The notes: generated by a model from the letters alone, not told the origin. DNA of 64,000 nucleotides from Pelomonas paludis (GCF_039872745.1 NZ_JBDPZD010000003.1:310001-374000); one strand, 5' to 3'; counted from the first letter of the stretch, positions 27,781-37,663 are shown. Program-made: numbers and translations.

Positions 27781-29256
27781 ATGTTGCTGAGTCTTGCAAT
27801 CTTTCTGCCCATCGTCTGCGGCGCATTGCTGCTGGCGCTTGGGCGTGACGAGAACGCCCCGGCCGTGCGCTGGTTGGCCTTGGTGGCGGCTCTGGCCAGC
27901 TTCCTGGTCACGCTGCCGCTGATCACCGGGTTCGATACCTCGACGGCTGCCATGCAGTTCGTCGAGAACCAGGCCTGGATCGAGCGTTTCAACATCCGCT
28001 ACCACCTGGGTTTGGATGGCATCTCGATGTGGTTCGTGCCGCTGACGGCCTTCATCACCGTCATCGTGGTGATCTCCGCTTGGGAGGTGATCGACACCCG
28101 TGTCAACCAGTACATGGGCGCCTTCCTGATCCTGTCGGGTCTGATGGTCGGCGTGTTCTCGGCCCTCGACGGCATGCTGTTCTACGTGTTCTTCGAGGCG
28201 ACCCTGATCCCGATGTACATCATCATCGGCGTCTGGGGCGGCCCGCGGCGCGTCTACGCGGCCTTCAAGTTCTTCCTGTACACGCTGGCGGGCTCGCTGC
28301 TGATGCTGGTCGCGCTGCTCTACCTGTACTACCAGTCGGCCGGCAGCTTCGACATCCAGACCTGGCACAAGCTGCCCCTGAACGGGCACACCCAGACCCT
28401 GCTGTTCTTCGCCTTCCTGGCGGCGTTCTCGGTCAAGGTGCCGATGTGGCCGGTGCACACCTGGCTGCCCGATGCCCACGTCGAGGCGCCTACCGGCGGC
28501 TCGGTGGTGCTGGCGGCCATCATGCTGAAGTTGGGTTGCTATGGCTTCCTGCGCTTCTCGCTGCCCATCGCCCCGGATGCCGCCCACGAGTGGGCGTGGC
28601 TGATCATCGCGATGTCGATCATCGGTGTCATCTACATCGGCCTCGTGGCCCTGGTGCAGAAGGACATGAAGAAGCTGGTGGCCTATTCGTCCATCGCCCA
28701 CATGGGTTTCGTGACCCTGGGCTTCTTCATCTTCAACGAGCTGGGCGTGTCCGGCGCCATCGTGCAGATGATCTCGCACGGCTTTGTCTCGGGCGCGATG
28801 TTCCTGAGCATCGGCGTGCTCTACGACCGCGTGCACTCGCGGGAGATCTCGGCCTACGGCGGTGTGGTCAACACCATGCCTACCTTCGCTGCATTCGCCG
28901 TGTTCTTCGGCATGGCCAATTGCGGTCTGCCCGCCACGGCCGGCTTCGTCGGCGAGTGGATGGTCATCCTGGGTGCCGTGCAGGCCAACTTCTGGCTGGG
29001 TGCGCTGGCAGCCACGGCCCTGGTGTTTGGTGCGGCCTACACGCTGTGGATGATCAAGCGCGTCTACTTTGGTGATGTGGCCAACGACAAGGTCCGCGCC
29101 CTGACCGACATCAATGCGCGCGAGTTCCTGATGCTGGCCGTGCTGGCCATCGCCGTGCTCTGGATGGGCGTGTATCCCAAGCCCTTCACCGATGTGATGC
29201 ACGTCTCGGTCACCGAACTGCTCAAGCACGTCGCTCAGAGCAAGATTGTTCCCTGA
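27781..29256 (+). CDS. nuoM: NADH-quinone oxidoreductase subunit M
   Basis: Middle antiporter-like proton-pumping subunit. The 491-residue product has about fourteen membrane helices. It shows YHLGLDGISMWFVPLTAF, the conserved glutamate in YVFFEATLIPMYIIIGVWGG, KVPMWPVHTWLPDAHVEAPT with the buried lysine, and KKLVAYSSIAHMGFV. Length is typical. It lies 20 bp after nuoL and 12 bp before nuoN. Confidence 0.97.
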   Translation: MLLSLAIFLPIVCGALLLALGRDENAPAVRWLALVAALASFLVTLPLITGFDTSTAAMQFVENQAWIERFNIRYHLGLDGISMWFVPLTAFITVIVVISAWEVIDTRVNQYMGAFLILSGLMVGVFSALDGMLFYVFFEATLIPMYIIIGVWGGPRRVYAAFKFFLYTLAGSLLMLVALLYLYYQSAGSFDIQTWHKLPLNGHTQTLLFFAFLAAFSVKVPMWPVHTWLPDAHVEAPTGGSVVLAAIMLKLGCYGFLRFSLPIAPDAAHEWAWLIIAMSIIGVIYIGLVALVQKDMKKLVAYSSIAHMGFVTLGFFIFNELGVSGAIVQMISHGFVSGAMFLSIGVLYDRVHSREISAYGGVVNTMPTFAAFAVFFGMANCGLPATAGFVGEWMVILGAVQANFWLGALAATALVFGAAYTLWMIKRVYFGDVANDKVRALTDINAREFLMLAVLAIAVLWMGVYPKPFTDVMHVSVTELLKHVAQSKIVP

Positions 29257-29268
29257 GGGCGACCCAAG

Positions 29269-30750
29269 ATGAACGACATGAACTGGCTCGCGGTCTACCC
29301 CGAGATCTTTCTGCTGGCCATGGGCTGCCTGGTCGCCCTGGTCGACCTCTGGGTGACCGACCCGGAGCGCCGCCCCACCTACTGGCTCACCCAGCTCAGC
29401 CTCGCCCTGACGGCGCTGATGCACTTCAACCACTTCGACGCCGGGCTGACCGTCTACGCGATGCAGCAGATGGTGGTGGCCGACCCGATGGGGCATTTGC
29501 TCGCGGGCTTTGCCTGCGTGGCCACGATGATCACCCTGGTCTATGCGCGCCCCTACGCGGCCAGCCGCGAGATGCTCAAGGGCGAGCTCTTCATCCTCAG
29601 CGTGTTCTCGCTGCTGGGCATCAACGTCATGCTCGCGGCCAACAACTTCCTGGTCATCTATCTCGGCCTGGAGCTGATGAGCCTGTCGCTCTACGCGCTC
29701 GTGGCCCTGCGGCGCGATCACGCCGTCTCCACCGAGGCGGCGATGAAGTACTTCGTGCTCGGTGCCTTGGCCAGCGGCTTCCTGCTCTATGGCCTGTCGA
29801 TGATGTACGGCGCCACCGGCTCGCTGGAGATCCCCAAGGTCTTTGAAGTGATTGCTGGCGGTGTGCCCAACAAGGGCGTGCTGGTGTTTGGCGTCGTGTT
29901 CGTGGTGGCTGGCCTGGCCTTCAAGCTCGGTGCCGCTCCCTTCCACATGTGGGTGCCTGATGTGTACCAAGGCGCGCCTACGGCCGTGACCCTGCTCATC
30001 GGCGGTGGCCCCAAGCTCGCTGCGTTTGCCATCACGGTGCGCCTGCTGGTCGAGGGCATGATCGGGCTGGCTGTCGATTGGCAGCAGATGCTGATCGTGC
30101 TGTCGGTGCTGTCGCTGCTGATCGGCAATCTCGCCGCCATTGCGCAAACCAACATCAAGCGGATGCTGGCCTACTCGACCATCGCCAACATGGGCTTCAT
30201 GTTGCTGGGCATGTGCTGCGGCGTGGTCAATGACAACACCCTGTCGGCCACCAATGCCTACAGCTCGGCGATGTTCTATGTCGTCACCTATGTGATGACG
30301 ACGCTGGGCACCTTCGGCATGGTCATCCTGCTGTCGCGCCAGGGCTTTGAGGCTGAAGAGCTGAAGGACTTCGCTGGCCTCGCCAAGCGCAGCCCCTGGT
30401 TCGCCTTCGTGATGACGATGTTCATGTTCTCGCTGGCAGGTGTGCCGCCGATGGTCGGCTTCTACGCCAAGCTCGCCGTGCTGCAAGCCCTGGTCGCCAC
30501 CGGCGTGGCCGGCTATGTCCAGCTGGCCGTCTTCGCCGTGGTCATCTCGCTGATTGGCGCCTTCTACTACCTGCGCGTCGTGAAGGTCATGTACTTTGAC
30601 GAGCCGACCGACACCGCCGCCATCACGGCGCCCGCTGACGTTCGTTTCGTCATGTCGCTCAATGGCGCCGCCGTGCTGGTGTTCGGCCTGCTGCCCGGCG
30701 GCCTGATGGCGCTGTGCGCCCAGGCCATCGTGCGCGCGCTCGCGTCTTGA
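29269..30750 (+). CDS. nuoN: NADH-quinone oxidoreductase subunit N
   Basis: Antiporter-like proton-pumping subunit nearest the quinone module. The 493-residue product has LVIYLGLELMSLSLYALVAL (buried glutamate), KLGAAPFHMWVPDVYQGAPT (buried lysine) and KRMLAYSTIANMGFMLLG. It is the last nuo gene, with a DUF2818 gene starting 7 bp later, so the transcript probably continues into DUF2818 and the Nudix gene. Confidence 0.97.
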   Translation: MNDMNWLAVYPEIFLLAMGCLVALVDLWVTDPERRPTYWLTQLSLALTALMHFNHFDAGLTVYAMQQMVVADPMGHLLAGFACVATMITLVYARPYAASREMLKGELFILSVFSLLGINVMLAANNFLVIYLGLELMSLSLYALVALRRDHAVSTEAAMKYFVLGALASGFLLYGLSMMYGATGSLEIPKVFEVIAGGVPNKGVLVFGVVFVVAGLAFKLGAAPFHMWVPDVYQGAPTAVTLLIGGGPKLAAFAITVRLLVEGMIGLAVDWQQMLIVLSVLSLLIGNLAAIAQTNIKRMLAYSTIANMGFMLLGMCCGVVNDNTLSATNAYSSAMFYVVTYVMTTLGTFGMVILLSRQGFEAEELKDFAGLAKRSPWFAFVMTMFMFSLAGVPPMVGFYAKLAVLQALVATGVAGYVQLAVFAVVISLIGAFYYLRVVKVMYFDEPTDTAAITAPADVRFVMSLNGAAVLVFGLLPGGLMALCAQAIVRALAS

Positions 30751-30757
30751 TCCACGG

Positions 30758-31069
30758 GTGGACCAAGGCACGGCCATCGTTGCAGTGCTGATCGTGGCCG
30801 TGCTGGCCGCGAACCTGCCCTATCTGACCGAGCGCCTCCTCATCGTCGGCCCTTGCCGCGCACCCAAGGCCGCCGGCTGGCGTGTGTTGGAGCTGGTGCT
30901 GATGGCCGTGCTCACCTACGGTGTCGGGGCCTTTGCCGAGGCCCGCATCGGGCAGCGGGTGCCCCAAGGCTGGGAGTTCTATGCCGCAGGGGCCTGCTTG
31001 TTCGTGACCCTGGGCTTCCCTGGCTTTGTGTGGCGCTATCTGCGCCGGCACCCCCATGCCGAGTCCTGA
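30758..31069 (+). CDS. DUF2818 membrane protein downstream of nuoN
   Basis: A 103-residue hydrophobic protein of unknown function, starting at a GTG 7 bp after nuoN. Three hydrophobic stretches are visible: IVAVLIVAVLAANLPYL, VLELVLMAVLTYGVGAF and ACLFVTLGFPGFVW. A basic turn after the first reads LLIVGPCRAPKA. DUF2818 genes are found next to nuoN in betaproteobacteria, suggesting a role in complex I assembly or stability, but this is inference from position. The 3' end overlaps the Nudix gene by 14 bp. Confidence 0.85.
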   Translation: MDQGTAIVAVLIVAVLAANLPYLTERLLIVGPCRAPKAAGWRVLELVLMAVLTYGVGAFAEARIGQRVPQGWEFYAAGACLFVTLGFPGFVWRYLRRHPHAES

Positions 31070-31634
31070 CGACCACCTCATCGAGCGCTGCCAGCGCAGC
31101 GAGACCGTGTTCGAAGGCAACTTCCTGCACGTCCAGCGTGACCAGGTGGCACTGCCGGATGGCAAGGTCGCGACACGCGAGTTCATCCGCCACCCGGGTG
31201 CGGTCATGATCGTGCCGCTTCTCGACGATGGCCGCCTGCTGATGGAGCGCCAGTACCGCTACCCCATGGGCCGCGTGATGCTGGAGTTCCCGGCCGGCAA
31301 GCTGGATGCCGGCGAGCCGCCCTTTGACTGTGCCGTGCGCGAACTCGAAGAAGAGACCGGCTATCGCGCACGCGAATGGGCGCATGCCGGCGTGCTCCAC
31401 AACGCCATCGCCTACTCAGACGAAGGCATCGAGATCTACTTCGCGCGCGGGCTCACCGCCGGACGCCAGCATCTGGACGATGGCGAGTTCCTCGAACTCG
31501 CGCAGCTCTCGGTGGCGGAGCTCGACGCGATGTGCGCGGACGGCCGCGTCACGGACGCCAAGACCCTGATCGGTCTGCTCTGGCTCTCACGCTGGCAGCG
31601 CGGCGAGTGGGCGCTGAACTGGTTCAAGACCTGA
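31056..31634 (+). CDS. Nudix hydrolase, ADP-ribose pyrophosphatase type
   Basis: Predicted to hydrolyse ADP-ribose (or a related NDP-sugar) to AMP and ribose 5-phosphate. The 192-residue product carries the full Nudix box G-x5-E-x7-RE-x2-EE-x-G at about residues 81-103 (GKLDAGE, then RELEEETGY). It is preceded by LLMERQYRYPMGRVMLEFPA, typical of the NudF/ADPRase subgroup. It overlaps DUF2818 by 14 bp and probably belongs to the tail of the nuo transcript. A longer in-frame start at 31026 is possible but less likely. A link to NAD turnover would suit the complex I neighbourhood. Confidence 0.9.
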   Translation: MPSPDDHLIERCQRSETVFEGNFLHVQRDQVALPDGKVATREFIRHPGAVMIVPLLDDGRLLMERQYRYPMGRVMLEFPAGKLDAGEPPFDCAVRELEEETGYRAREWAHAGVLHNAIAYSDEGIEIYFARGLTAGRQHLDDGEFLELAQLSVAELDAMCADGRVTDAKTLIGLLWLSRWQRGEWALNWFKT

Positions 31635-31794
31635 TCGGTCGGCGCGCCGGCCGGCGCCGTTCAGTCCGCCTGGGCTGCAACTCATCCCGCATTGCGCCCC
31701 GCTGGTCGCATCGCGCCGAAAGCGCTGGTCAAACCTGGAAAATGCCGCCCGTGACCTCTGTCGCTGACACGACTGAGCGCTAATCTCCCAACAT

Positions 31795-31826
31795 CCTGCC
31801 TCGGCCGCATTCCCTGCCTCGGCCGC
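31795..31826. repeat. 18-bp-period direct repeat upstream of the RND operon
   Basis: CCTGCCTCGGCCGC occurs twice (31795-31808 and 31813-31826), one and a half helical turns apart, ending 19 bp before the membrane-fusion protein start. It could be an operator with two sites or just a small tandem duplication. No regulator gene lies next to it. Confidence 0.6.
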
Positions 31827-31845
31827 CAATTCCGGAGTCAAGCCC

Positions 31846-33048
31846 ATGACGCTTACCGCCCTGGTGAGAAGCCAGCCCCAACCCTTTGCCGGACGCGGTC
31901 GTCCGTGGGCCATCGCCGTGACCGTGGCGCTCGCGCTTGCTGCCTGTGGTGGCGGCAAGAAGGACGCCGCCGCCGACAAGGACGTCAAGGCCAAGCCTGC
32001 GTTGCTGATTGCGCCTGAAGACGTTCGGGCCGTGACCCAGAGTGGCCTGATCGGCGCTCCAGTCATCACCGGTGCCATCCAGCCGGCACGCCGGGCCGAC
32101 CTGCGCGCCGAAGTGGCCGCCATCGTGCTGCAGGTCGCCAAGGACAACGGCGAGCGCGTGCGCCAGGGCGACCTCATCATCCGCCTCGACGCCACCGCCA
32201 TCCGCGACAGCCTCACCTCGGCCGAAGAAGCCCTGCGCGCTGCCCAGCAAAGCTTCGAGCAGACCGAGCGCGTGCTGACCCGTCAGCGCACCCTCAACCA
32301 GCAGGGCATGACCTCGATGCAAGCCCTGGAAGACGCCGAAGTGCGCCGCAACTCGGCCCAGAGCGAGCTGGCCGCTGCCAAGGCACGTGTCGTCACCGCC
32401 CGCCAGCAGGTCTCGCGCACCGAGGTGCGGGCGCCGTTCGACGGCGTGGTCAGCGAGCGCAAGGTCTCGGTCGGCGACACCGTCCAGGTCGGCCGCGAAC
32501 TGGTCAAGGTCATCGACCCCGCTTCCATGCGCTTCGAGGGTCAGGTCTCGGCCGACCGGCTGGGCGAACTCAAGATCGGCCAGGCGGTCTCGTTCCGCGT
32601 CAATGGCTTTGGCGATGTCGAGTACCGCGGCAAGCTGGCGCGCATCGACGCCGCTGCCAATGCCACCACCCGCCAGGTCGAGCTGATCGCCAGCTTCGAC
32701 CAACCGGCCAAGGCGCCGCAGGTGGCCGGCCTGTACGCCGAAGGCCGTGTCGAGAGCGCCGACCGTCGCGCGCTGGTGCTGGCTGAAGGGTCGGTCCAGC
32801 GCCAGGGCGACAGCGCCTTTGTCTGGAAGATCGCGGGCAGCCAGCTCAAGAAGGTCAACGTCACCCTGGGTGAACGCGACGAGCGCCGGGGTGAGGTGGT
32901 CATCAGCTCGGGCCTGGCCCTGGGCGATGAAGTGCTGCGCGCACCCACCGGCAGCCTCAGCGACAACGCCGCCGTGGTCCGCGTCAAGCCAGGCTCCGGC
33001 GCCGCCTCGGGCGTGGCCGCCGCGCCGGTCGTTGCCGCCAGCAAGTAA
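31846..33048 (+). CDS. RND efflux periplasmic adaptor (membrane-fusion lipoprotein)
   Basis: Periplasmic adaptor linking the inner-membrane RND pump to an outer-membrane channel. The 400-residue product has an N-terminal export signal ending in a lipobox, with the lipidation cysteine at residue 34 (LALAACGGG). A beta-barrel/lipoyl region follows (AEVAAIVLQVAKDNGERVRQ), then an alpha-helical hairpin from about 125 to 185 and the second lipoyl half VRAPFDGVVSERKVSVGD. An Ala/Val-rich tail ends it. It lies 18 bp before the pump gene. No TolC-type gene or regulator is adjacent, so the outer-membrane partner must be encoded elsewhere. Confidence 0.94.
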   Translation: MTLTALVRSQPQPFAGRGRPWAIAVTVALALAACGGGKKDAAADKDVKAKPALLIAPEDVRAVTQSGLIGAPVITGAIQPARRADLRAEVAAIVLQVAKDNGERVRQGDLIIRLDATAIRDSLTSAEEALRAAQQSFEQTERVLTRQRTLNQQGMTSMQALEDAEVRRNSAQSELAAAKARVVTARQQVSRTEVRAPFDGVVSERKVSVGDTVQVGRELVKVIDPASMRFEGQVSADRLGELKIGQAVSFRVNGFGDVEYRGKLARIDAAANATTRQVELIASFDQPAKAPQVAGLYAEGRVESADRRALVLAEGSVQRQGDSAFVWKIAGSQLKKVNVTLGERDERRGEVVISSGLALGDEVLRAPTGSLSDNAAVVRVKPGSGAASGVAAAPVVAASK

Positions 33049-33066
33049 GCCCGCAAGGAGACACGC

Positions 33067-36000
33067 ATGTTCCTCTCCAACTTCAGCATCAGCCGGCCCG
33101 TGGCGACCGTCGTCGTCATCATCGGGCTGATGCTGGTGGGCCTCTTGGCGCTGTCCAAGCTCAAGGTCAACCAGTTCCCCGAGGTCGAGCCGCCGGTGCT
33201 CGTGATCAACATCCCTTACCCCGGCGCGTCTCCCGAGACCGTCGAGCGTGAGGTCGTCAACCGCATCGAGAAGGCGCTGCAAAGCATCTCGGGCGTGGAC
33301 CGCTCGCAGTCCACCTCGCGCGAGGGCAGTGCCACCATCGTCCTGTTCTTCGACTTCTCGAAGAACATGATCGAAGCCGCCGACGAGGTGCGCAACGCCA
33401 TCGCCTCGGTGCGCTACAAGCTGCCCACCGAGATTCGCGAGCCCATCATCAACCGGGCCGACCCGGGTGCCCAGCCCATCCTGCAGCTCTCGCTGTCCAG
33501 CAGCAAGCAAAGCCACGCGCAACTCAGCCGCATGGCCGAGGACCAACTGGCCGAGCGCTTCCGTGGCATCCCCGGCGTGTCAGTCGTCAACGTGAACGGC
33601 GCGCTGCGTCGTGAGCTGTCCATCCTGCTGCGCGCCGAGAAGCTGCGCGAGTTCGGTGTCTCGGTCACCGAGGTGACCAATGCCGTGCGCGCCCAGAACA
33701 CCACCGCGCCGGTGGGCAAGGTGCGTGGCGAGCTGGAGGACCAAAGCATCCGCCTGCTGGGCCGGCTGGAAAGCCCGTCCGAGTTCGAGCAGATGGTCAT
33801 CAAGCGCCGTGGCACCGATGTCGTGCGCCTGGGTCAGGTGGCCGAGGTCAAGGACGGCTTTGCCGAGATGACCGGCTACAGCCTGCGCAATGGCCGGCCC
33901 AATGTGGGCTTGAACATCACCCGCTCGCGCGATGCGTCCACCGTCGCCGTGGCCAACGAAGCCCGCAAGCTCGTCGATGAGATCAAGAAGGAGTTGCCCG
34001 AAGGCACCATCCTCGACATCACCCAGGACGGCGGCAAGGACGCCGAGAACAGCCTGCATAACGTCACGCACGCACTGTTCTTCGGCGCCGGGCTGACGAT
34101 CTTCGTGGTCTATGCCTTCCTCAACAGCTGGCGCTCCACCTTGATCACCGCGCTCAGCCTGCCCACCTCGGTGCTGGCGGCCTTCATCGCGGTGTGGCTG
34201 ATGGGCTTCTCGCTCAACTTCATGAGCCTGCTCGGCCTGTCGCTCGCCATCGGCGTGCTGATCGACGACGCCATCGTGGTGCGAGAGAACATCGTGCGGC
34301 ATATGGAGCGCGGCAGCGACCGCGTCACCGCCGCCCGTGAAGGCACGGCCGAGATCGGACTGGCCGTGGCTGCCACCACCTTTGCCATCGTGGCCGTGTT
34401 CGTGCCTGTGGCCTTCATGGGCAATGGCCCCGGCCAGTGGTTCAAACCCTTCGCCTTGACCGTGGTGGCCTCGGTCATCGTGTCGCTGCTGATCAGCTTC
34501 ACGCTCGACCCCATGCTCTCCGCCTACTGGGGCGACCCACCGGGCTATCACCATGCCGAGAAGCGCGGGATCAGCAAGGTCCTGCACCGCTTCAACGAGT
34601 GGTTCGACGGCGTGGCCAACAGCTACGGCCATGTCATCGCCTGGGCACTGCACCACCGGCGCTGGATGACGGCCTTTGCCGTGGCCAGCTTCTTTGCGGC
34701 CATCGGCCTGCAGATCGTGGCCGGGGGCTCCAGCTTCCTGCCACAGGCGGACGCCGGCTTCCTGGCCGTCGAGGTGCGCGCTCCTGCGTCCAGCAGCCTT
34801 GACTACGCCAAGCTCAAGCTCGACGCTGCCGCTGCGCTGGCCTCCACCATGCCCGAGACCAAGGCCACCTCGGCCTACCCCAATGCCAGCGGGGGCCGCG
34901 TCTATGTGGACATCGGCGACAGCACGGCCCGCAAGCGCTCGGCCGCTGAGGTTGCCAAGGACCTGCGCGAGCGTCTGGGCCGCTTGGTCGGCGCTGAGTA
35001 CGTGGTGCTCGACGACCTCAACAACGGCGCCCAGAAACCCATCCAGATCCGCTTCTACGGCACCGACACCCGCAAGCTCCAGGAGCTGACCCAGGCCTTC
35101 GTCAAGACCATGCAGGGCATCAAGGGCGCGGTGGATGTGGGCTACTCCGAGCAGGACCCGCAGAACGAGCTGCAGATCGAAATGGACCGCGGCCTGGCCA
35201 ACCAGCTCGGCATCTCGGTCAACGACGCCGCTCAGGCGCTGCGCGTGGCCTTTGCCGGCGTGGAAGTGGGCGACTGGGTGGACCCCACCGGCGAGGCCCG
35301 CGACGTGGCCGTGCGCCTGCACCCGGCTGACCGTGTCGACGCCGCCAACATCGAGCGCCTGCCCATCGCCGTCTCTGGCACCAACCGCATGGTCCCGTTG
35401 GATCAGATCGCCACGGTCACCATGGGCAAGGGCCCGGGCCAGATCCAGCACGCGGACAGCAAGCGCACCATCACCGTCAGCGCCAATGCCCAGGGCCGCT
35501 CGCCTGGCGAGATCACGGCCGAGGCCCAGAAGCTGGCCAAGTCCATCGACTTCCCGCCCGGCTTTGGCATCGAGCTGGCCGGCTCCGCGCGGGATCAGCA
35601 GATCGTCTTCACGGCCATGATCACCGCGCTGCTCAGCGGCATCGCCCTGATGTACTTCGTGCTCGTCATCCAGTTCAACAGCTTCAGCGCACCGCTGGCC
35701 GTGATGCTCTCGCTGCCCCTCAGCCTCTTCGGCGTGGTGGTGGCCCTGATCCTCACGCGCGGCACGCTCAACCTGATGAGCCTGATCGGCGTGATCATGC
35801 TGATGGGTCTGGTGGCCAAGAACGCCATCCTGCTGCTCGACGCCACGCGCCAGGAGGAGGCCGCCGGCATCGACCGCGAAGAGGCCCTGATGCACGCCGG
35901 CCGCAAGCGCTTCCGCCCCATCCTGATGACCACCTTCGCGCTGATTGCCGGCATGCTGCCGGTGGCCATCGGCATTGGTGAGGGCGGCGAGTTCTACCGG

Positions 36001-36279
36001 CCCATGGCGGTTGCCATCATCGGCGGCACCATCACCTCGACGCTGCTCACGCTGCTGGTCGTCCCGACCTTCTACGACAGCATTGAGATCAAGCGTGACC
36101 GGGCGATTGCCAAGTTCCACCGCCGTGCGCCGCGCTTCACGGCCTTCGGGGCTTTCGTGATGACCTTGGTCGAAGCGGTGTTGACCCTGGTGCTGCTGCG
36201 CGCTGTGTGGCGTGGCCTCGTGTGGGCCGTGCGTTTGGCCTCTGGCCGCCGCCCGCCTACAGCACCCGCCCTGGGTTGA
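33067..36279 (+). CDS. RND-family efflux pump (HAE1/AcrB-like)
   Basis: Proton-driven inner-membrane exporter of hydrophobic compounds. The 1070-residue product has the duplicated architecture: TM1 (SRPVATVVVIIGLMLVG), a large porter loop with FPEVEPPVLVINIPYPGASP, and the TM2-6 block with LSLAIGVLIDDAIVVRENIVRH (proton-relay aspartates). A second periplasmic loop and a TM8-12 block with LMGLVAKNAILLLDATRQEE follow. Length is normal (about 1030-1070). The C-terminal tail extends as Pro/Ala-rich residues and overlaps the convergent FAD-oxidase gene by 23 bp. Substrate cannot be told from sequence. Confidence 0.95.
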   Translation: MFLSNFSISRPVATVVVIIGLMLVGLLALSKLKVNQFPEVEPPVLVINIPYPGASPETVEREVVNRIEKALQSISGVDRSQSTSREGSATIVLFFDFSKNMIEAADEVRNAIASVRYKLPTEIREPIINRADPGAQPILQLSLSSSKQSHAQLSRMAEDQLAERFRGIPGVSVVNVNGALRRELSILLRAEKLREFGVSVTEVTNAVRAQNTTAPVGKVRGELEDQSIRLLGRLESPSEFEQMVIKRRGTDVVRLGQVAEVKDGFAEMTGYSLRNGRPNVGLNITRSRDASTVAVANEARKLVDEIKKELPEGTILDITQDGGKDAENSLHNVTHALFFGAGLTIFVVYAFLNSWRSTLITALSLPTSVLAAFIAVWLMGFSLNFMSLLGLSLAIGVLIDDAIVVRENIVRHMERGSDRVTAAREGTAEIGLAVAATTFAIVAVFVPVAFMGNGPGQWFKPFALTVVASVIVSLLISFTLDPMLSAYWGDPPGYHHAEKRGISKVLHRFNEWFDGVANSYGHVIAWALHHRRWMTAFAVASFFAAIGLQIVAGGSSFLPQADAGFLAVEVRAPASSSLDYAKLKLDAAAALASTMPETKATSAYPNASGGRVYVDIGDSTARKRSAAEVAKDLRERLGRLVGAEYVVLDDLNNGAQKPIQIRFYGTDTRKLQELTQAFVKTMQGIKGAVDVGYSEQDPQNELQIEMDRGLANQLGISVNDAAQALRVAFAGVEVGDWVDPTGEARDVAVRLHPADRVDAANIERLPIAVSGTNRMVPLDQIATVTMGKGPGQIQHADSKRTITVSANAQGRSPGEITAEAQKLAKSIDFPPGFGIELAGSARDQQIVFTAMITALLSGIALMYFVLVIQFNSFSAPLAVMLSLPLSLFGVVVALILTRGTLNLMSLIGVIMLMGLVAKNAILLLDATRQEEAAGIDREEALMHAGRKRFRPILMTTFALIAGMLPVAIGIGEGGEFYRPMAVAIIGGTITSTLLTLLVVPTFYDSIEIKRDRAIAKFHRRAPRFTAFGAFVMTLVEAVLTLVLLRAVWRGLVWAVRLASGRRPPTAPALG

Positions 36280-37663
36280 AGAGATCAAGCGGGTCCAGCG
36301 CCCGCTTGATCGCGTGCATCAGGCCTAAGGCCGTCGGGTCCTTGCGCCGCGCCAGTTCCTCGCGCTTGAGCCGGCCGATGCCGTGTTCGGCCGAGATCGA
36401 GCCGCCGGCCAGCTGCACGGCGTCGTAGACGATCTCGTTGATCGCCGCCTCGTAGGTAGCCAGAAAGGCCGCCGCGTCGGACCCGACCGGCGCCTGCACG
36501 TTGTAGTGCAGGTTGCCGTCGCCCAGGTGACCGAAGTCGATCAGCCGCGCACCGGGCGCATGGCGCAGTACCAGCGCATCGACGCGCGTGACGAAATCCG
36601 GGATGGCCGAGACGGGCAGCGCAATGTCGTGCTTGATATTGAGCCCGGCTTGCGCCTGGGCCAGCGGGATGGACTCGCGCAGCTGCCACATGCCGCGCGC
36701 CTGCTGCACGTTCTGCGCCACGGCTGCGTCGTCGGCCAGGTCCTGCATCAGCGCTTCTTCGAGCATGGCTTCCAGGCTGGTCTGCGCGGCGGTTGTGCCG
36801 ACGCTGCTGGACAGCTCGATCAGCACCGTCCACGGCGGCGTGCCCAGCGGGCGAGGGACCTGCGGCAGCTGCTCGCCCACCAGGGCCATGGATTCGGCGT
36901 TCATCACCTCGAAGCCCGTCAGCCCGTCGTGCAGGCGCTGGCGCGCCAGGCGCAGCAGTGCCACACAGGCGGTCAGTGACGGGCATGCCACCAGGGCCGT
37001 GCTGCGCGCTGCCGGAGCCGGGTAGAGCTTGATCGTCGCGGCCGTGATGATGCCCAGCGTGCCCTCGCTGCCGATGAAGAGGTCGCGCAGGTCGTAGCCG
37101 GTGTTGTCCTTGCGCAGGCCCGAGAGGCCGTGCCAGATCTCGCCCTGCGGCGTCACCACCTCCAGACCCAGGCACAGCTCGCGCGCATTGCCATAACGCA
37201 GCACCTGGGTGCCGCCGGCATTGGTGGCCAGGTTGCCGCCCAGGGTGCAGCTGCCTTCGGCTGCCAGGCTCAAGGGCAGCAGCAGATTCGCATGGGCGGC
37301 GGCGGCCTGCAGGTCGGCCAGCACGCAGCCGGCTTCGGCGGTCAGGCTGAGGTTGTCGGCGTCAATGGCGCGCAGCTCGCGCAGACGCTGCAGGCTCAAC
37401 ACCAGCTGGGTGCCGGTGTCATCGGGCGTCGAGGCGCCCACGAGGCCGGTGTTGCCGCCCTGCGGCACGATGGGCACGCGCCACTCGGCACACAGCTGCA
37501 CCGTGCGGGCCACTTCTTCAGTTGTCGCCGGGCGGGCCACGGCGATGGCGCGGCCCGGGTAACGCTTGCGCCAGTCGGTCTCGTAGCTGGAGAGCCCATC
37601 CGCCGGCAGGGCGCCCTTGGGGCCCAGGAGCGCGCGCAGTGCTTGATGGAAGGGCGTCGGCAT
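36257..37663 (-). CDS. FAD-binding oxidoreductase (GlcD/D-lactate dehydrogenase type)
   Basis: Flavin dehydrogenase of the PCMH/VAO class, likely oxidising a D-2-hydroxyacid. The 468-residue product has VPQGGNTGLVGASTPDD and LSLAAEGSCTLGGNLATNAGG (FAD phosphate binding), DLFIGSEGTLGIITAATIKL, and the C-terminal cap with RLIDFGHLGDGNLHYNV and SAEHGIGRLKREEL. This pattern fits the D-2-hydroxyglutarate/D-lactate dehydrogenase group; the true substrate is unknown. Single-subunit form with no adjacent glcE/glcF. It is convergent with the RND pump gene (23-bp overlap); DUF2069 lies 3 bp upstream on the same strand. Confidence 0.9.
   Translation of the reverse strand: MPTPFHQALRALLGPKGALPADGLSSYETDWRKRYPGRAIAVARPATTEEVARTVQLCAEWRVPIVPQGGNTGLVGASTPDDTGTQLVLSLQRLRELRAIDADNLSLTAEAGCVLADLQAAAAHANLLLPLSLAAEGSCTLGGNLATNAGGTQVLRYGNARELCLGLEVVTPQGEIWHGLSGLRKDNTGYDLRDLFIGSEGTLGIITAATIKLYPAPAARSTALVACPSLTACVALLRLARQRLHDGLTGFEVMNAESMALVGEQLPQVPRPLGTPPWTVLIELSSSVGTTAAQTSLEAMLEEALMQDLADDAAVAQNVQQARGMWQLRESIPLAQAQAGLNIKHDIALPVSAIPDFVTRVDALVLRHAPGARLIDFGHLGDGNLHYNVQAPVGSDAAAFLATYEAAINEIVYDAVQLAGGSISAEHGIGRLKREELARRKDPTALGLMHAIKRALDPLDLFNPGRVL

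Noticed and set aside
31640..31659. CGGCGC/GCGCCG hairpin after the Nudix gene as a terminator
   Set aside because: Short stem in GC-rich DNA and no uridine run; chance occurrence is likely.
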